Positions 47,787 through 56,942 are shown, counted from the stretch's first letter. The stretch: 64,000 bases of DNA from Legionella steelei (GCF_001468005.1 NZ_LNYY01000019.1:1547070-1611069), one strand, 5' to 3'. The notes: generated by a model not told the origin, from the sequence alone. Made by a program: numbers and translations.

Positions 47787-47807
47787 GGAGACGGTCCGGG
47801 ACGGACC
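47787..47807 (+). repeat. GC-rich dyad repeat R2
   Basis: Second copy of the GC-rich element, upstream of the EEP gene's start. It is about 60 bp from R3 and inverted relative to it, so the two could pair into a large hairpin. Confidence 0.8.
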
Positions 47808-47839
47808 ACTATAAAAAAGAAACAGGTTGCCATTAATCA

Positions 47840-49021
47840 TTACAGAAATAGTTGAACATTTTCTGCAGGGGGCCGTCCCGGACCGTCCCCATAATCATAA
47901 TAAGCATAATTAAGCGCGATGTGATCTGTTGTCATAGTTTCAAATTGTTTCAACATTTCATTAGAGCGTGAATCTCCAGTAAGCTGGGTGATCAGATGAT
48001 TCATATCGATGTTAAAATGCTTGGCATAGTTTGTAACGAGCGGCCGCCAAATGGTGTTAAGATAATCAGGTACAGAATAAAACTCTTCTCCATTATAAGT
48101 TATTCTGGCCTCCCTCCCCTTTTTTAATAGGCTATCACGATTAAGCATAAACCAACGATGTTTTGGTAATACTAAAGGTTCCTTTGCTTTGAGTTTATGT
48201 AAAACACTCATAAAGGTTAGGACCATTGCCTGGGTAAATGCGTATAATTTTGCAAGCTCGGTTGTATCAGCAAGTCTTATTTCAATACGATACCCTGCTG
48301 ATGGATTTTTCTCGTCAATCAATTTTGGGAAGATATCGTACCATACATTATATTTTCGTAAGGCATTTGCCTCATCAGGTAAATTGTGACAATAGTATTT
48401 AAATTCACTTAAATCATAAAGATCTAAAGATAAAGGACCAGTACGACTCCCACTAATAGCGTCATTAAGACGGACTCTAAATGATTTATAATTGGTGTTC
48501 CTACTTGCAAAAATAGGTGAGGATTGTGTAATTACCGAACAAGGCCACATGTAAACCTGCAACCAATGACATAATGGAATCAAATAGTCTATATCACGGA
48601 CATCCACTCCAAGATTTATTTGAAAACTGCAATAAAACAACGGTCCACCCTGCTCGGCCATTAAGGGTAAAGAAGCCCGACAATATGGGCTATCAGTCAT
48701 AATTAATTCATCACGACCTCTTCCTGGATGTAAGCCTAATAAAAGCAACAAACGTCCTTGTTGATATAAAAAATTATTGGTAGAACTCAAATTTTCCGAA
48801 AGATTTTTAAATGCCAAATCCAAATCGTGACAAGGTAAAGTAGATAGTTCTATTGTAGCGGCATCAAACTCAGTTTGAAGAGCAGGATATCCCTGAGAAA
48901 ACAAATACGAAGAAAGTTTTTGAAATTCTCCATTATTAAAATTGAGAATAGCCTTACCTGTGTCGATATCAATCACATTGGCTTCTAATTCTAACCCAAT
49001 GGATAGTTCGCAAGCCTCCAT
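47840..49021 (-). CDS. GCS2-like glutamate-cysteine ligase / carboxylate-amine ligase family protein
   Basis: 393 residues, soluble. Features point to the GCS2 superfamily (EgtA, YbdK): N-terminal SIGLELEANVIDIDTG with the metal-binding Glu pair, TEFDAATIELST, the GLHPGRGRDEL segment, and CSFQINLGVDVRD followed by YRIEIRLADTTE. These enzymes join an amine to the gamma-carboxyl of glutamate. It is divergent from ovoA, with about 150 bp between, so a thiol-metabolism role (gamma-glutamyl-cysteine or similar) is plausible; this is inference. The last residues (YGDGPGRPPAENVQLFL) are partly encoded by the GC-rich repeat R3, so the original C-terminus may have been replaced. Confidence 0.68.
   Translation of the reverse strand: MEACELSIGLELEANVIDIDTGKAILNFNNGEFQKLSSYLFSQGYPALQTEFDAATIELSTLPCHDLDLAFKNLSENLSSTNNFLYQQGRLLLLLGLHPGRGRDELIMTDSPYCRASLPLMAEQGGPLFYCSFQINLGVDVRDIDYLIPLCHWLQVYMWPCSVITQSSPIFASRNTNYKSFRVRLNDAISGSRTGPLSLDLYDLSEFKYYCHNLPDEANALRKYNVWYDIFPKLIDEKNPSAGYRIEIRLADTTELAKLYAFTQAMVLTFMSVLHKLKAKEPLVLPKHRWFMLNRDSLLKKGREARITYNGEEFYSVPDYLNTIWRPLVTNYAKHFNIDMNHLITQLTGDSRSNEMLKQFETMTTDHIALNYAYYDYGDGPGRPPAENVQLFL
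47868..47890 (-). repeat. GC-rich dyad repeat R3 inside a coding end
   Basis: Third copy, near-perfect, inverted relative to R2. It lies within the last 20 codons of the GCS2-like gene and is translated as Gly-Asp-Gly-Pro-Gly-Arg-Pro-Pro. Confidence 0.85.
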
Positions 49022-49178
49022 TATTTATTGCCATTTAATAAGGGTAAGATGAATTTAAGAATAGATTAAATTAATTTATTTATCAAACGCCTATAGAAAC
49101 AGGACGGATCGAGATCAAGATTAAAATAATCTGGCGTGGAATATGCTAATCTTATTTATGATAAATAGGTAATTGCGA

Positions 49179-51314
49179 ATGGAAGCGAGCAAAATGAAAA
49201 GTACCAAAACTCCTTTACTAGATGATCTATTGACCCCTAAAAAACTGGATGGGCTGAAAGAGTATTTTAGAAACAGTTTTGAAATTTATGAAAGCTTATT
49301 TGCTTGTATTGCAAACGATGAAGCTTATTATTTGCGCGCCGAACCATTAAGACACCCTTTGATATTTTATTATGGCCATACAGCAACTTTTTTTATCAAT
49401 AAATTGATTCTTGGCCACTATATCGACAAAAGAATTAATGAGCATTTCGAATCAATGTTTGCCATTGGTGTAGATGAAATGTCTTGGGATGATTTGAATG
49501 CAACTCACTACAATTGGCCTAAAGTTAAGGAAGTTGCTGATTACCGTAAGCAAGTAAAAATATTAATTGAACAGTTAATTGACACAATACCGCTTAATAC
49601 AACTATAAATCAAGACTCTCTAGCTTGGGTCATTTTAATGGGTATTGAGCATGAACGGATTCACCTTGAAACATCTTCGGTGATTTTAAGAATGGTTCCA
49701 TTAAGCTACCTGCGCAAATCAAAAAAATGGCGAGCCTGTAGTGAAGTTGCTGAAGCTCCCTTCAATGAATTAATCGCGGTGACTGGCGCAAGTCTGACAT
49801 TAGGACGTGGCGATGAACATAAAATTTTTGGTTGGGACAATGAGTTCGGTAGTAAAAACATTTTGGTCAATGATTTTTATGCCTCAAAATTTTTAGTATC
49901 TAACCAAGAGTTTTTATCATTTATTGAGGCTGGAGGCTATGAAAACTCAGAGTGGTGGACATCTGAGGGTAAAAAATGGCTCAATTATACTAATGCAAAA
50001 ATGCCTCGATTTTGGCAATTTAAAAACAGTCAATTTTGGCAAAGAAATATGCTTGAGGAAATACCGCTACCTCTTAATTGGCCCGTTGAAGTCAATTATC
50101 ATGAGGCAAAAGCTTTTTGTAATTGGAAATCGTTTACAGAAAATAAATACATCCGCTTACCCACAGAAGCAGAATGGACTTTTCTACGAAGCCAAATTGC
50201 TGATGATGTTATTGATTGGCAAGAGGCTCCTGGAAATCTCAATTTAGAATACTATGCGTCATCATGCCCAGTAGATAAATTTAAAAATAAATGTTTTTAT
50301 GATGTTATCGGTAATGTATGGCAATGGACAGAAACCGCAATAGATGCTTTTCCTGGCTTTAAAGTTCATAAACTTTATGATGATTTTTCCACCCCAACTT
50401 TTGATGGACAACATAATTTAATAAAAGGTGGTTCTTGGATTTCAACAGGTAATCTCGCCACAAAAAAAGCACGATACGCATTTAGGCGCCATTTTTTTCA
50501 ACATGCGGGTTTTCGTTATATACAAAGCGAGTCCCCTTTACTACCAATAGAAAAAATAAATGCTTATGAGGCTGACCCATTAATATCCCAACAATTGGAA
50601 TTCCATTATGGAAATGAATACCTTGGCGTTCCTAATTTTCCCGTGGCTTGTATTAACCAATGTAAAGAATTTTTTGTTAAAATTCCCTCTTACAAGGCAT
50701 TAGATTTAAGTTGTTCGGTGGGTCGTTTTAGTTTTGAATTGGCTAAATACTTCGAACATGTTGATGCAATTGATTTTTCAACTCGTTTTATCCAACAAGC
50801 ATTGCGTTTAAAAGAAGAAGGTATTATTCGATATACCATAACTTCTGAAGGTGATTTAGTCGATTATAAAGAATTTAAATTATTTGACCTGGATTATCAT
50901 GATTTAATTGATAAAATTAATTTTATTCAAGGAGATGCTGGTAATCTAAAGCCTATTTTTAAAGATTATAATTTAATATTTTGTGCTAATTTAATAGACA
51001 AGCTTTACAACCCCGCCTTGTTCTTAAAAACTATAAGTGAACGTCTAAATCCCCAAGGTATTTTGGCCTTAACATCGACTTATACTTGGCAAGAAGAGTA
51101 CACAGATAAAAACAACTGGCTAGGTGGAATTAAAGTGAATGGAGAGTCGCAAAAAACCTTAGAGGGCTTAAAATCTATACTTGAACCTCGACTCCACTTA
51201 ATTGCAACAAACGACATCCCTTTTGTCATTCGCGAAAGTGAACGCAAGTTTCAATACTCTATAGCGCAATTGTCTGTATGGCAATTAAAGCAGGATACAA
51301 ATTCATCACATTGA
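49179..51314 (+). CDS. ovoA: OvoA: 5-histidylcysteine sulfoxide synthase / 4-mercaptohistidine N1-methyltransferase
   Basis: About 711 residues, the full OvoA length. ATG 49179 has AGG(T) about 8 bases upstream; the in-frame TTG at 49173 is less likely. Order: DinB-like helical domain (about 15-180) with the iron-binding motif HERIHLE (H-x3-H-x-E, about residues 158-164); formylglycine-generating-enzyme-like domain (about 195-450) with GNVWQWTETA and GGSWISTG; C-terminal SAM methyltransferase (about 480-710) with ALDLSCSVGRFSFELA. OvoA joins Cys to the imidazole of His as a sulfoxide and later methylates 4-mercaptohistidine, giving ovothiol A. The intervening lyase OvoB is not in this window. 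EgtB of ergothioneine synthesis lacks this fused methyltransferase. Confidence 0.93.
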   Translation: MEASKMKSTKTPLLDDLLTPKKLDGLKEYFRNSFEIYESLFACIANDEAYYLRAEPLRHPLIFYYGHTATFFINKLILGHYIDKRINEHFESMFAIGVDEMSWDDLNATHYNWPKVKEVADYRKQVKILIEQLIDTIPLNTTINQDSLAWVILMGIEHERIHLETSSVILRMVPLSYLRKSKKWRACSEVAEAPFNELIAVTGASLTLGRGDEHKIFGWDNEFGSKNILVNDFYASKFLVSNQEFLSFIEAGGYENSEWWTSEGKKWLNYTNAKMPRFWQFKNSQFWQRNMLEEIPLPLNWPVEVNYHEAKAFCNWKSFTENKYIRLPTEAEWTFLRSQIADDVIDWQEAPGNLNLEYYASSCPVDKFKNKCFYDVIGNVWQWTETAIDAFPGFKVHKLYDDFSTPTFDGQHNLIKGGSWISTGNLATKKARYAFRRHFFQHAGFRYIQSESPLLPIEKINAYEADPLISQQLEFHYGNEYLGVPNFPVACINQCKEFFVKIPSYKALDLSCSVGRFSFELAKYFEHVDAIDFSTRFIQQALRLKEEGIIRYTITSEGDLVDYKEFKLFDLDYHDLIDKINFIQGDAGNLKPIFKDYNLIFCANLIDKLYNPALFLKTISERLNPQGILALTSTYTWQEEYTDKNNWLGGIKVNGESQKTLEGLKSILEPRLHLIATNDIPFVIRESERKFQYSIAQLSVWQLKQDTNSSH

Positions 51315-51330
51315 TGCCAAATGAGCTTGA

Positions 51331-51347
51331 GGGACCGGACCGTCCCC
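51331..51347 (-). repeat. GC-rich dyad repeat R4 (short)
   Basis: Fourth, shortened copy (GGACCGTCCCC side), 16 bp after the ovoA stop codon. Same orientation as R3. Confidence 0.7.
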
Positions 51348-51424
51348 ATACCGATGGTTTCTTGAAGTAAAAAATAATCGGTACTATTATTTACAATAGC
51401 TTGTACTCAAATAAGAAAAACGAC

Positions 51425-52081
51425 ATGAAACTGCTAAAAGGAAAAGTTAGTTTATCTATGACCTATTGGGTATTTGGCGTCCTTCCCGCAATATTATATT
51501 TCATCTTAGTAGGAATAATCATGGATAACCTACTAAAAATCTCAACGACACCGTATATAAAATGGATAGTGTATGTAGTTATATTCTTTCCTTATTACTA
51601 TTATCCTTTTATTTTCTTCGCCATTTGGAAGAGTAGTAATCACTACACTAAAAATAAAGTCTGGCCTATCTTAGCCAAAATCAGCGTTATTTTAGGACTA
51701 GCTCTTCTGATAAAAATGATTATTTCCAATATCATTGTTTTTAACCATCGTAATGATCTCCCCTATAAATTGCAGTTGGAAACAAATCTATTAAATACCC
51801 AACTACCCAAACACATAAACAAAGAAACCATTTTGACAAAAATGACGTTTGATAAGAACAATAACACCCTGACTTACACCATTACATCTCCCCATGATAA
51901 ATCAGAGATAAAAAGCAACCTGTTTTCTGACGAGTGGAAAAAATTTATGATCAATGGTGCGTGTAATAAAAAAGAAATTAGGGCCGCTCTCGATGCAGGA
52001 ATAACTTATGTCTATCACGTCAATGACAATCATGGCGCGACCATCACAGATGTTGTAATTAAAGCGAGTGATTGTAAATAG
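51425..52081 (+). CDS. Hypothetical membrane protein
   Basis: 218 residues from ATG 51425. Three membrane segments lie in the first 125 residues (VFGVLPAILYFILVGIIM; WIVYVVIFFPYYYYPFIFFA; ISVILGLALLIKMIISNIIV). A soluble C-terminal domain of about 100 residues follows, probably periplasmic, with two cysteines (GACNK and the penultimate Cys). No family recognised. It follows ovoA by about 110 bp but across repeat R4, so co-transcription is uncertain. Confidence 0.65.
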   Translation: MKLLKGKVSLSMTYWVFGVLPAILYFILVGIIMDNLLKISTTPYIKWIVYVVIFFPYYYYPFIFFAIWKSSNHYTKNKVWPILAKISVILGLALLIKMIISNIIVFNHRNDLPYKLQLETNLLNTQLPKHINKETILTKMTFDKNNNTLTYTITSPHDKSEIKSNLFSDEWKKFMINGACNKKEIRAALDAGITYVYHVNDNHGATITDVVIKASDCK

Positions 52082-52578
52082 CAGAGAGCCATGGTGCTCT
52101 CTTTCTAATTAATTTTAATTTGAGTCCTAGGAAGAAATTTCTTTCCATTTCAGCTTAATATCCCTAATGAAAACCAACTGCATTAAATTATCACAGCCTA
52201 TAAAACTCTTTGCACAACTAAAGTCTGTATTGACTCCTGTTGAAAGATCTTATTCTGCTCTTTACTTAAATTTAAATGGTGTAAATTATTTTTGTTGATT
52301 GCTCCATCATCGGGGACGGTTCGGGACGGCCCCCTACAAAAGGAGAACAGATAGCGGCTAATTGCTATAAATAAAGGATTGATTTATTAGATGAGAACTG
52401 AAGTATTGATAAATATAAAATGAGATTGTTCAATAGTATTATTTAAAATCAAAGAGTTAACTCCAATTAGGCTTCCTTGCTCTGACTGTTGGTGAACGAA
52501 TTAACCAGCTCCCCCTATGCATAAAGATAATACTATGGAATAATTATCAACCAACTTCGATAATATTTGTCTACTTAT
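52082..52578. other. Intergenic region, 497 bp, with repeat R5
   Basis: AT-rich spacer between the hypothetical membrane protein and the L,D-transpeptidase. Its only notable content is the GC-rich repeat R5 at 52312-52334. No gene is supported. Confidence 0.5.
52312..52334 (+). repeat. GC-rich dyad repeat R5
   Basis: Fifth copy, near-perfect (one change from the reverse complement of R3). Same orientation as R2. Confidence 0.8.
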
Positions 52579-53073
52579 ATGAAAATAAAAGCAGTTCTCT
52601 TAATGATCTCTATTTTTTTTCCTATTGCTTTGTTTGCAGGTACTGCGACGTGCCCTTTATCCAATGGAATCAATGTACACACTACAAAGCACATTTTAAA
52701 TATCTGCAAACAGGGCACTGTAGTTAAGACTTTTAAAGTAGCGCTCGGTTACAAAGGCGTCGGCAAAAAAAAGGCGGGGGATAATAAAACGCCAATTGGT
52801 TTATATGGGTTAGCTCATCCAAGAAAATCCAATCAATTTAAAGTCTTTATTCCAATTCTCTATCCGACTACAAAGCAAGCTGCTGCAGGATATACAGGTA
52901 GAGATGTAGGGATCCATGGGCCAACGCAATCATCTGGATCTGGTTGGTTGAGTTGGTTAAGCAACTTACCCTACTCAACGCGGGGATGCATTGCTGTGGG
53001 TAAAAATAATCATATCGAGTATGTAGCCAAGTGGGTAAAAACCCATCCTGGGACAAAGGTATTAATTATTTAA
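52579..53073 (+). CDS. L,D-transpeptidase (YkuD family)
   Basis: 164 residues from ATG 52579. Signal peptide (LLMISIFFPIALFAGTA). YkuD catalytic motif: His113 in DVGIHGPT and Cys137 in YSTRGCIAVG, with the usual TPIGLYGL upstream. These periplasmic enzymes make 3-3 peptidoglycan cross-links or attach lipoproteins to peptidoglycan. The protein is short, essentially one catalytic domain with no LysM or other binding domain. Monocistronic. Confidence 0.9.
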   Translation: MKIKAVLLMISIFFPIALFAGTATCPLSNGINVHTTKHILNICKQGTVVKTFKVALGYKGVGKKKAGDNKTPIGLYGLAHPRKSNQFKVFIPILYPTTKQAAAGYTGRDVGIHGPTQSSGSGWLSWLSNLPYSTRGCIAVGKNNHIEYVAKWVKTHPGTKVLII

Positions 53074-53376
53074 AATGTAGACAAAATTTTGATACTACAA
53101 AGTTCTTCCTACAAAAAATCGAACTCATCAGGCAACCTCTCTAATGGGTTCCAGTAATTAATTTACGATTTAGAATTGCTGTTTGATAAAAATAATATCG
53201 CATAGCAAACTCGATTTTTGATGCGTCCAAATTTCTATCAAAATATTTATTTCTAGGAGCAGCTTGAGCTAGCTTAGAAAACTTCTGATAGATCTCAATA
53301 AACTCTTGCAAAAAAGATAAGGTCTGTAATATGGTTGCATAACTATGCGCTCAGTTTAATTAAAGGGATGAATTTT
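53074..53376. other. Intergenic region, 303 bp
   Basis: AT-rich; nothing beyond the ribosome-binding site of the next gene (AAAGGG at 53362-53367) was recognised. Confidence 0.45.
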
Positions 53377-54615
53377 ATGTGCCGCGTCAAGCAACTACCA
53401 TTATACTTTTTTCTTTTTTTTATTATTCCTGTTCAATCGCTGTGGGCAGCTGAATCCTCAAAAACAGGAGAAAAAGCACGCTTAACCATTAGTACCGGTA
53501 AAAATGGAGTCAGTTGCTCCAAGCCATTGCAAAATTGCGTGGTTCAAGTGAGTCAACCGCAATGTATCCCAAATCCAGGCGCTGTTATCATTACAAATAA
53601 CTCCAGAATTTCTGCAAATAATATTCAAGCGTCTTCGACAAGTGGCTTTTTTTCTCTTTATGTCGTGCAAAACAATAACTGTCCGGCCTCTTTGTTACCC
53701 GGTCAAAGTTGCACCATTTCGTTCTTTACCAACACCTCAGTTGCTTTTTCCATTGCCAATGTCATGGTCAAAGGAACGAATACAACCTCTGCCTTCTTTG
53801 ATATGAACGCTGTACAATGCATCAGTCAAACGACCATCAGTGCACCAACTAACGCAATTATTCCCACGAATGATTCGGTTGGTACTGACATTACTGTGGC
53901 TAACACTACCAGTATCCCAGCGACTAATGTCAGGGTTAATTTACCTGCCTCCTGGATAGCAGCTGGGGTCACCAGTACCACATGTCCTACTATTCCAGGA
54001 AACGGCTCATGCGTTATAACCATTGCCTCAACAACCCCTACTTCGTTCGCACCTCAGGGAGGCATCTCTGTTACTGGCGATAATGTGGTGTCTCCCCCGT
54101 CAATTGCCTTAGCTTTTTCTATCAGTAATTATTTAGTATTTTCTGTAGTAAATGGTACTGCCCACGTCATATCAGATACTGATTTCCCACCCATCTCTTG
54201 GAGTATTGGCAATACCAACGTACCTGGAATTACTGAAACCTCTACAAACCCTCCTGACGCGTGTAATGGGGCTACTGATGGATTTTGCAATACATCGGAA
54301 ATAACCAGTTTTGACCCCATGGCTATTGCCGCGGGCAATTGTTTTTTTGAACTATTGCCTCAGGGTACTTGGTATTTACCTTCCATTTGTGAACTGGGAA
54401 CTTCTGGAAGCGCAGGTTGTCCTGCTAATACCTCAAGTATTTTTAACTTGTTTAGTTTAGGATTTACTTCCGGAATATCTGGCCAGTATTGGAGTTCTAC
54501 CGAGTCCAGCGCCAATCCTACGAACAATGCATGGTTTCTGGATTTTGCTAATGGAGCTCAGGGAATCAATAGCAAATCAACCTCGCATAGTGTGCGCTGT
54601 GCCCGTACATTTTAA
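53377..54615 (+). CDS. Secreted repeat protein with C-terminal DUF1566 domain
   Basis: 412 residues from ATG 53377 (AAAGGG nine bases upstream; ATG 53368 abuts that site). Signal peptide (LPLYFFLFFIIPVQSLWA). Two or three beta-sandwich-like repeats rich in Ser/Thr/Asn follow, each with paired cysteines (PSCPASLLPGQSCTISF-like and TTCPTIPGNGSCVITI). The C-terminal DUF1566 domain has TWYLPSICELG, QYWSSTES, NAWFLDFANG and the closing VRCARTF. DUF1566 also forms the C-terminus of the Legionella collagen-like adhesin Lcl, so a surface or adhesive role is plausible. Exported; function unproven. Confidence 0.78.
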   Translation: MCRVKQLPLYFFLFFIIPVQSLWAAESSKTGEKARLTISTGKNGVSCSKPLQNCVVQVSQPQCIPNPGAVIITNNSRISANNIQASSTSGFFSLYVVQNNNCPASLLPGQSCTISFFTNTSVAFSIANVMVKGTNTTSAFFDMNAVQCISQTTISAPTNAIIPTNDSVGTDITVANTTSIPATNVRVNLPASWIAAGVTSTTCPTIPGNGSCVITIASTTPTSFAPQGGISVTGDNVVSPPSIALAFSISNYLVFSVVNGTAHVISDTDFPPISWSIGNTNVPGITETSTNPPDACNGATDGFCNTSEITSFDPMAIAAGNCFFELLPQGTWYLPSICELGTSGSAGCPANTSSIFNLFSLGFTSGISGQYWSSTESSANPTNNAWFLDFANGAQGINSKSTSHSVRCARTF

Positions 54616-54650
54616 AGTAGCAAGACGTCAATCATGATGTCAGTAACTGG

Positions 54651-54690
54651 TACGCGTGATCATCAAGATAATGATCACGCGTAAGTTTTA
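54651..54690 (+). terminator. Intrinsic terminator after the DUF1566 gene
   Basis: A perfect 13-bp stem (54651-54663 with 54671-54683) and a seven-base loop, followed by AGTTTTATAAT on the plus strand. It lies 36 bp past the stop codon. Confidence 0.8.
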
Positions 54691-54775
54691 TAATAAAACA
54701 TATGAGTGTATGTGAGAGTTTAAAAAGTATAGATCAAAACTTGAAGAACCAACGTTCAACCATAGAATTATCTTG

Positions 54776-55579
54776 TTAGCAATTAGGCGTGGGGGTAAAC
54801 GTCTTTAATTGGCGAGACTTTATATAATACACAAGGGCATAAACAGCTGCAGCAGCCAGCAGATGCTTCAAAGTATGGCCGCTTATTATTTGATCGGTTG
54901 CGTGATAAATTATTTTATCTAAGCCTTCCATGAGTTTGGCTAAACCAAATAAAATGAAACAAATTGTAAGGGAATAATTGCGCCTATATGGTGAGGGGAA
55001 AAATAATAAAATGAATAAGATCATGATCAAAGGATAACCCTGTGACCAAAGATACAAACGCATATCTCCGTGTCCCCAGCGCTCGCTAAGCTCCCACTGT
55101 AAGGTACAAAGTGCTGCTATCACAATAAATGGTACTAATAAGTAAAAGCCAATTGAGCGATGGACTTGTTCTATAAAAATTGCAGCGAAAAATGACATTA
55201 AAAGAATTCCCATCGGAATTCGATCCCAAAACAACGTGGCGTTATTTGGATGTAAATGGTAATAAGCCGAACCTAATCCAGTTAAGATGGTGCCAACAAA
55301 CCCAAGTAAATAAGCCCACTTTGCTTCTGCTGTGAGTTCGCCTGGCGTTTTAGAAAGCCAGTAAATGGCTTTGAGGCCTAAATAACCCACAAAAATAAAA
55401 GCTAGATTGGACATCACATCAGAAAAATTACTCATGTAAAATAGGGTGCGTTGATCAGCAAAATCATGATAGCTCAAAGCCTGCGCAAATGGAGGAACTA
55501 AACTTAAGGCAAGGGTCACAACTACTGTAAAAAACAGCAGAAAAGCAATAATTTTATCTTGAAAACTATTCTTAGCCAC
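54776..55579 (-). CDS. Alkaline-ceramidase-like (CREST superfamily) membrane protein
   Basis: 267 residues, start GTG 55579, about seven membrane segments. CREST-type polar residues sit where expected: SNFSDVMSNLAFIFVG, then GLGSAYYHLHPNNATLFWDRIPMG (Ser, His, Asp), then SGHTLKHLLAA with the late His pair. This group includes alkaline ceramidases and other membrane hydrolases using a Ser/His/Asp metal site. It might cleave ceramide-like amides in bacterial or host membranes; the substrate is inference. The two flanking genes are not functionally linked in any clear way. Confidence 0.75.
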   Translation of the reverse strand: MAKNSFQDKIIAFLLFFTVVVTLALSLVPPFAQALSYHDFADQRTLFYMSNFSDVMSNLAFIFVGYLGLKAIYWLSKTPGELTAEAKWAYLLGFVGTILTGLGSAYYHLHPNNATLFWDRIPMGILLMSFFAAIFIEQVHRSIGFYLLVPFIVIAALCTLQWELSERWGHGDMRLYLWSQGYPLIMILFILLFFPSPYRRNYSLTICFILFGLAKLMEGLDKIIYHATDQIISGHTLKHLLAAAAVYALVYYIKSRQLKTFTPTPNC

Positions 55580-55703
55580 TGTCTCTTAACCTAGAATATA
55601 AAAAGAACTAAACCAATTTATCCCATTAACTACTTGATATCAAGAGCATTCAGGGAAAGCATTAGCCGGAACATTAGGCTTTTAAGTATAAAAATGGAAC
55701 ATC

Positions 55704-55740
55704 CCCCTCGCCCTAGACCTCTTCCCCAAGTGGTGAGGGG
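55704..55740. repeat. REP-like inverted repeat
   Basis: Imperfect 9-bp arms (CCCCTCGCC/GGTGAGGGG, one mismatch) around a pyrimidine-rich centre, in the spacer between two minus-strand genes. It resembles the common CCCTC...GAGGG class of intergenic palindromes. Confidence 0.6.
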
Positions 55741-55835
55741 ATTTTGATCGAATTTCCATTCTGATAGCGCTGAAAATCCTCTTTCCACGCAAGCAACTTG
55801 ATTAAAAAATAGACGTCAAATCGCAAATTTTCGTG

Positions 55836-56648
55836 TTATTTGACAACGTCAATTTGAAATACCGTATCAATTGCTGCGTGATCAGAAGGATTCCCCTGGG
55901 CTTGTGTATAAAGTAATGCATTTTTTAATGTTGCATGGCGATAATAAACAAAATCAATTACCGCATTTCCAAAAGTTGGTCCTATGAACGTTCCATTAGA
56001 CTTCACAGCGGCCAAACCATAATTAACAAAAGTCGACTCCATGATTTGAGCTTGATTTAAGTTATCTTGAATATTATTAAAATCACCAGTAACAAACGTT
56101 GGAATGTTTGCGCGTGCAGAGTACTCTTCGAGAAACTCACTCATTGTGCGTACATCATTGTTATGAGCAGCAACTTGCCCTCCGACACAATCAGCATGTC
56201 CACCCCATGCAATGCAAAGATGGGTAGTTCCAAGCGCGATAATATCCCCACTTTTTAAATTCTTAAATTGAGAAAATACCGCAACTCGTTTGCCGCCCCC
56301 ATCAGCAGTCATTGGTATCATTTTTTGGCTGTTCTCTACCATAGCCCAGCGAGAGCTGTCATAAAAAATAGACGCATCTTCTCTTGTTCCAGCTATTTTA
56401 TATTTTTGATTGAGCTTATAAACACTGTCCATCAAGGAGTAATCATTTTCTTGAGTCGCAATAAAATCAAAATTATGTTCGTTAATATAGGCGGTCATGC
56501 GCACAATTGGCGGCGGATTCTTTTTCTTATCCATAGTAGACCAAGAAAATAAATTGGCTTGTAGAATATGTACTTCGGTTGCATTAACTTTGGTCACAAT
56601 CAATACACTTACTAACATAATATAGAGAGCAAACTGCAAAAAACGCAT
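55836..56648 (-). CDS. Secreted endonuclease/exonuclease/phosphatase (EEP) family protein
   Basis: 270 residues from the ATG at 56648, preceded by GAGGAAG; an upstream in-frame start lacks such a site. Signal peptide (LQFALYIMLVSVLIVTKVNA). DNase-I-fold motifs: ILQANLFSW (Asn), DFIATQEND (Glu), LGTTHLCIAWGG, FVTGDFNNIQ (Asp, Asn), and SDHAAID with the catalytic His. Shorter than the EEP enzyme at 46713 and only distantly similar, so not a recent duplicate. Secreted nuclease, phosphatase or lipase; substrate unknown. Confidence 0.85.
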   Translation of the reverse strand: MRFLQFALYIMLVSVLIVTKVNATEVHILQANLFSWSTMDKKKNPPPIVRMTAYINEHNFDFIATQENDYSLMDSVYKLNQKYKIAGTREDASIFYDSSRWAMVENSQKMIPMTADGGGKRVAVFSQFKNLKSGDIIALGTTHLCIAWGGHADCVGGQVAAHNNDVRTMSEFLEEYSARANIPTFVTGDFNNIQDNLNQAQIMESTFVNYGLAAVKSNGTFIGPTFGNAVIDFVYYRHATLKNALLYTQAQGNPSDHAAIDTVFQIDVVK

Positions 56649-56942
56649 AGTTACTTCCTCAAGAAAATACCTCAAAAAAAAAGGTGATCAGTGAATAAAA
56701 TAGGAAAATTTTATCATATAAAATACAAAATGGTGCTTTTATATTTTATTTTCTCGAAAAACAAACAATTAGATCGGATATGTTCCCTGAAGAATCCTGA
56801 GCTTTGTTTGAGTAAGAGAAATTTAGATTACAATATATGATTAATTGATGATTAAAACGCTTGGGTATAAAAGTGGAGATATAACTTAAATACTGCAATT
56901 TACCTCATTGAAAATTAGAGTACGTTAAAAAGTAAGATTTCC

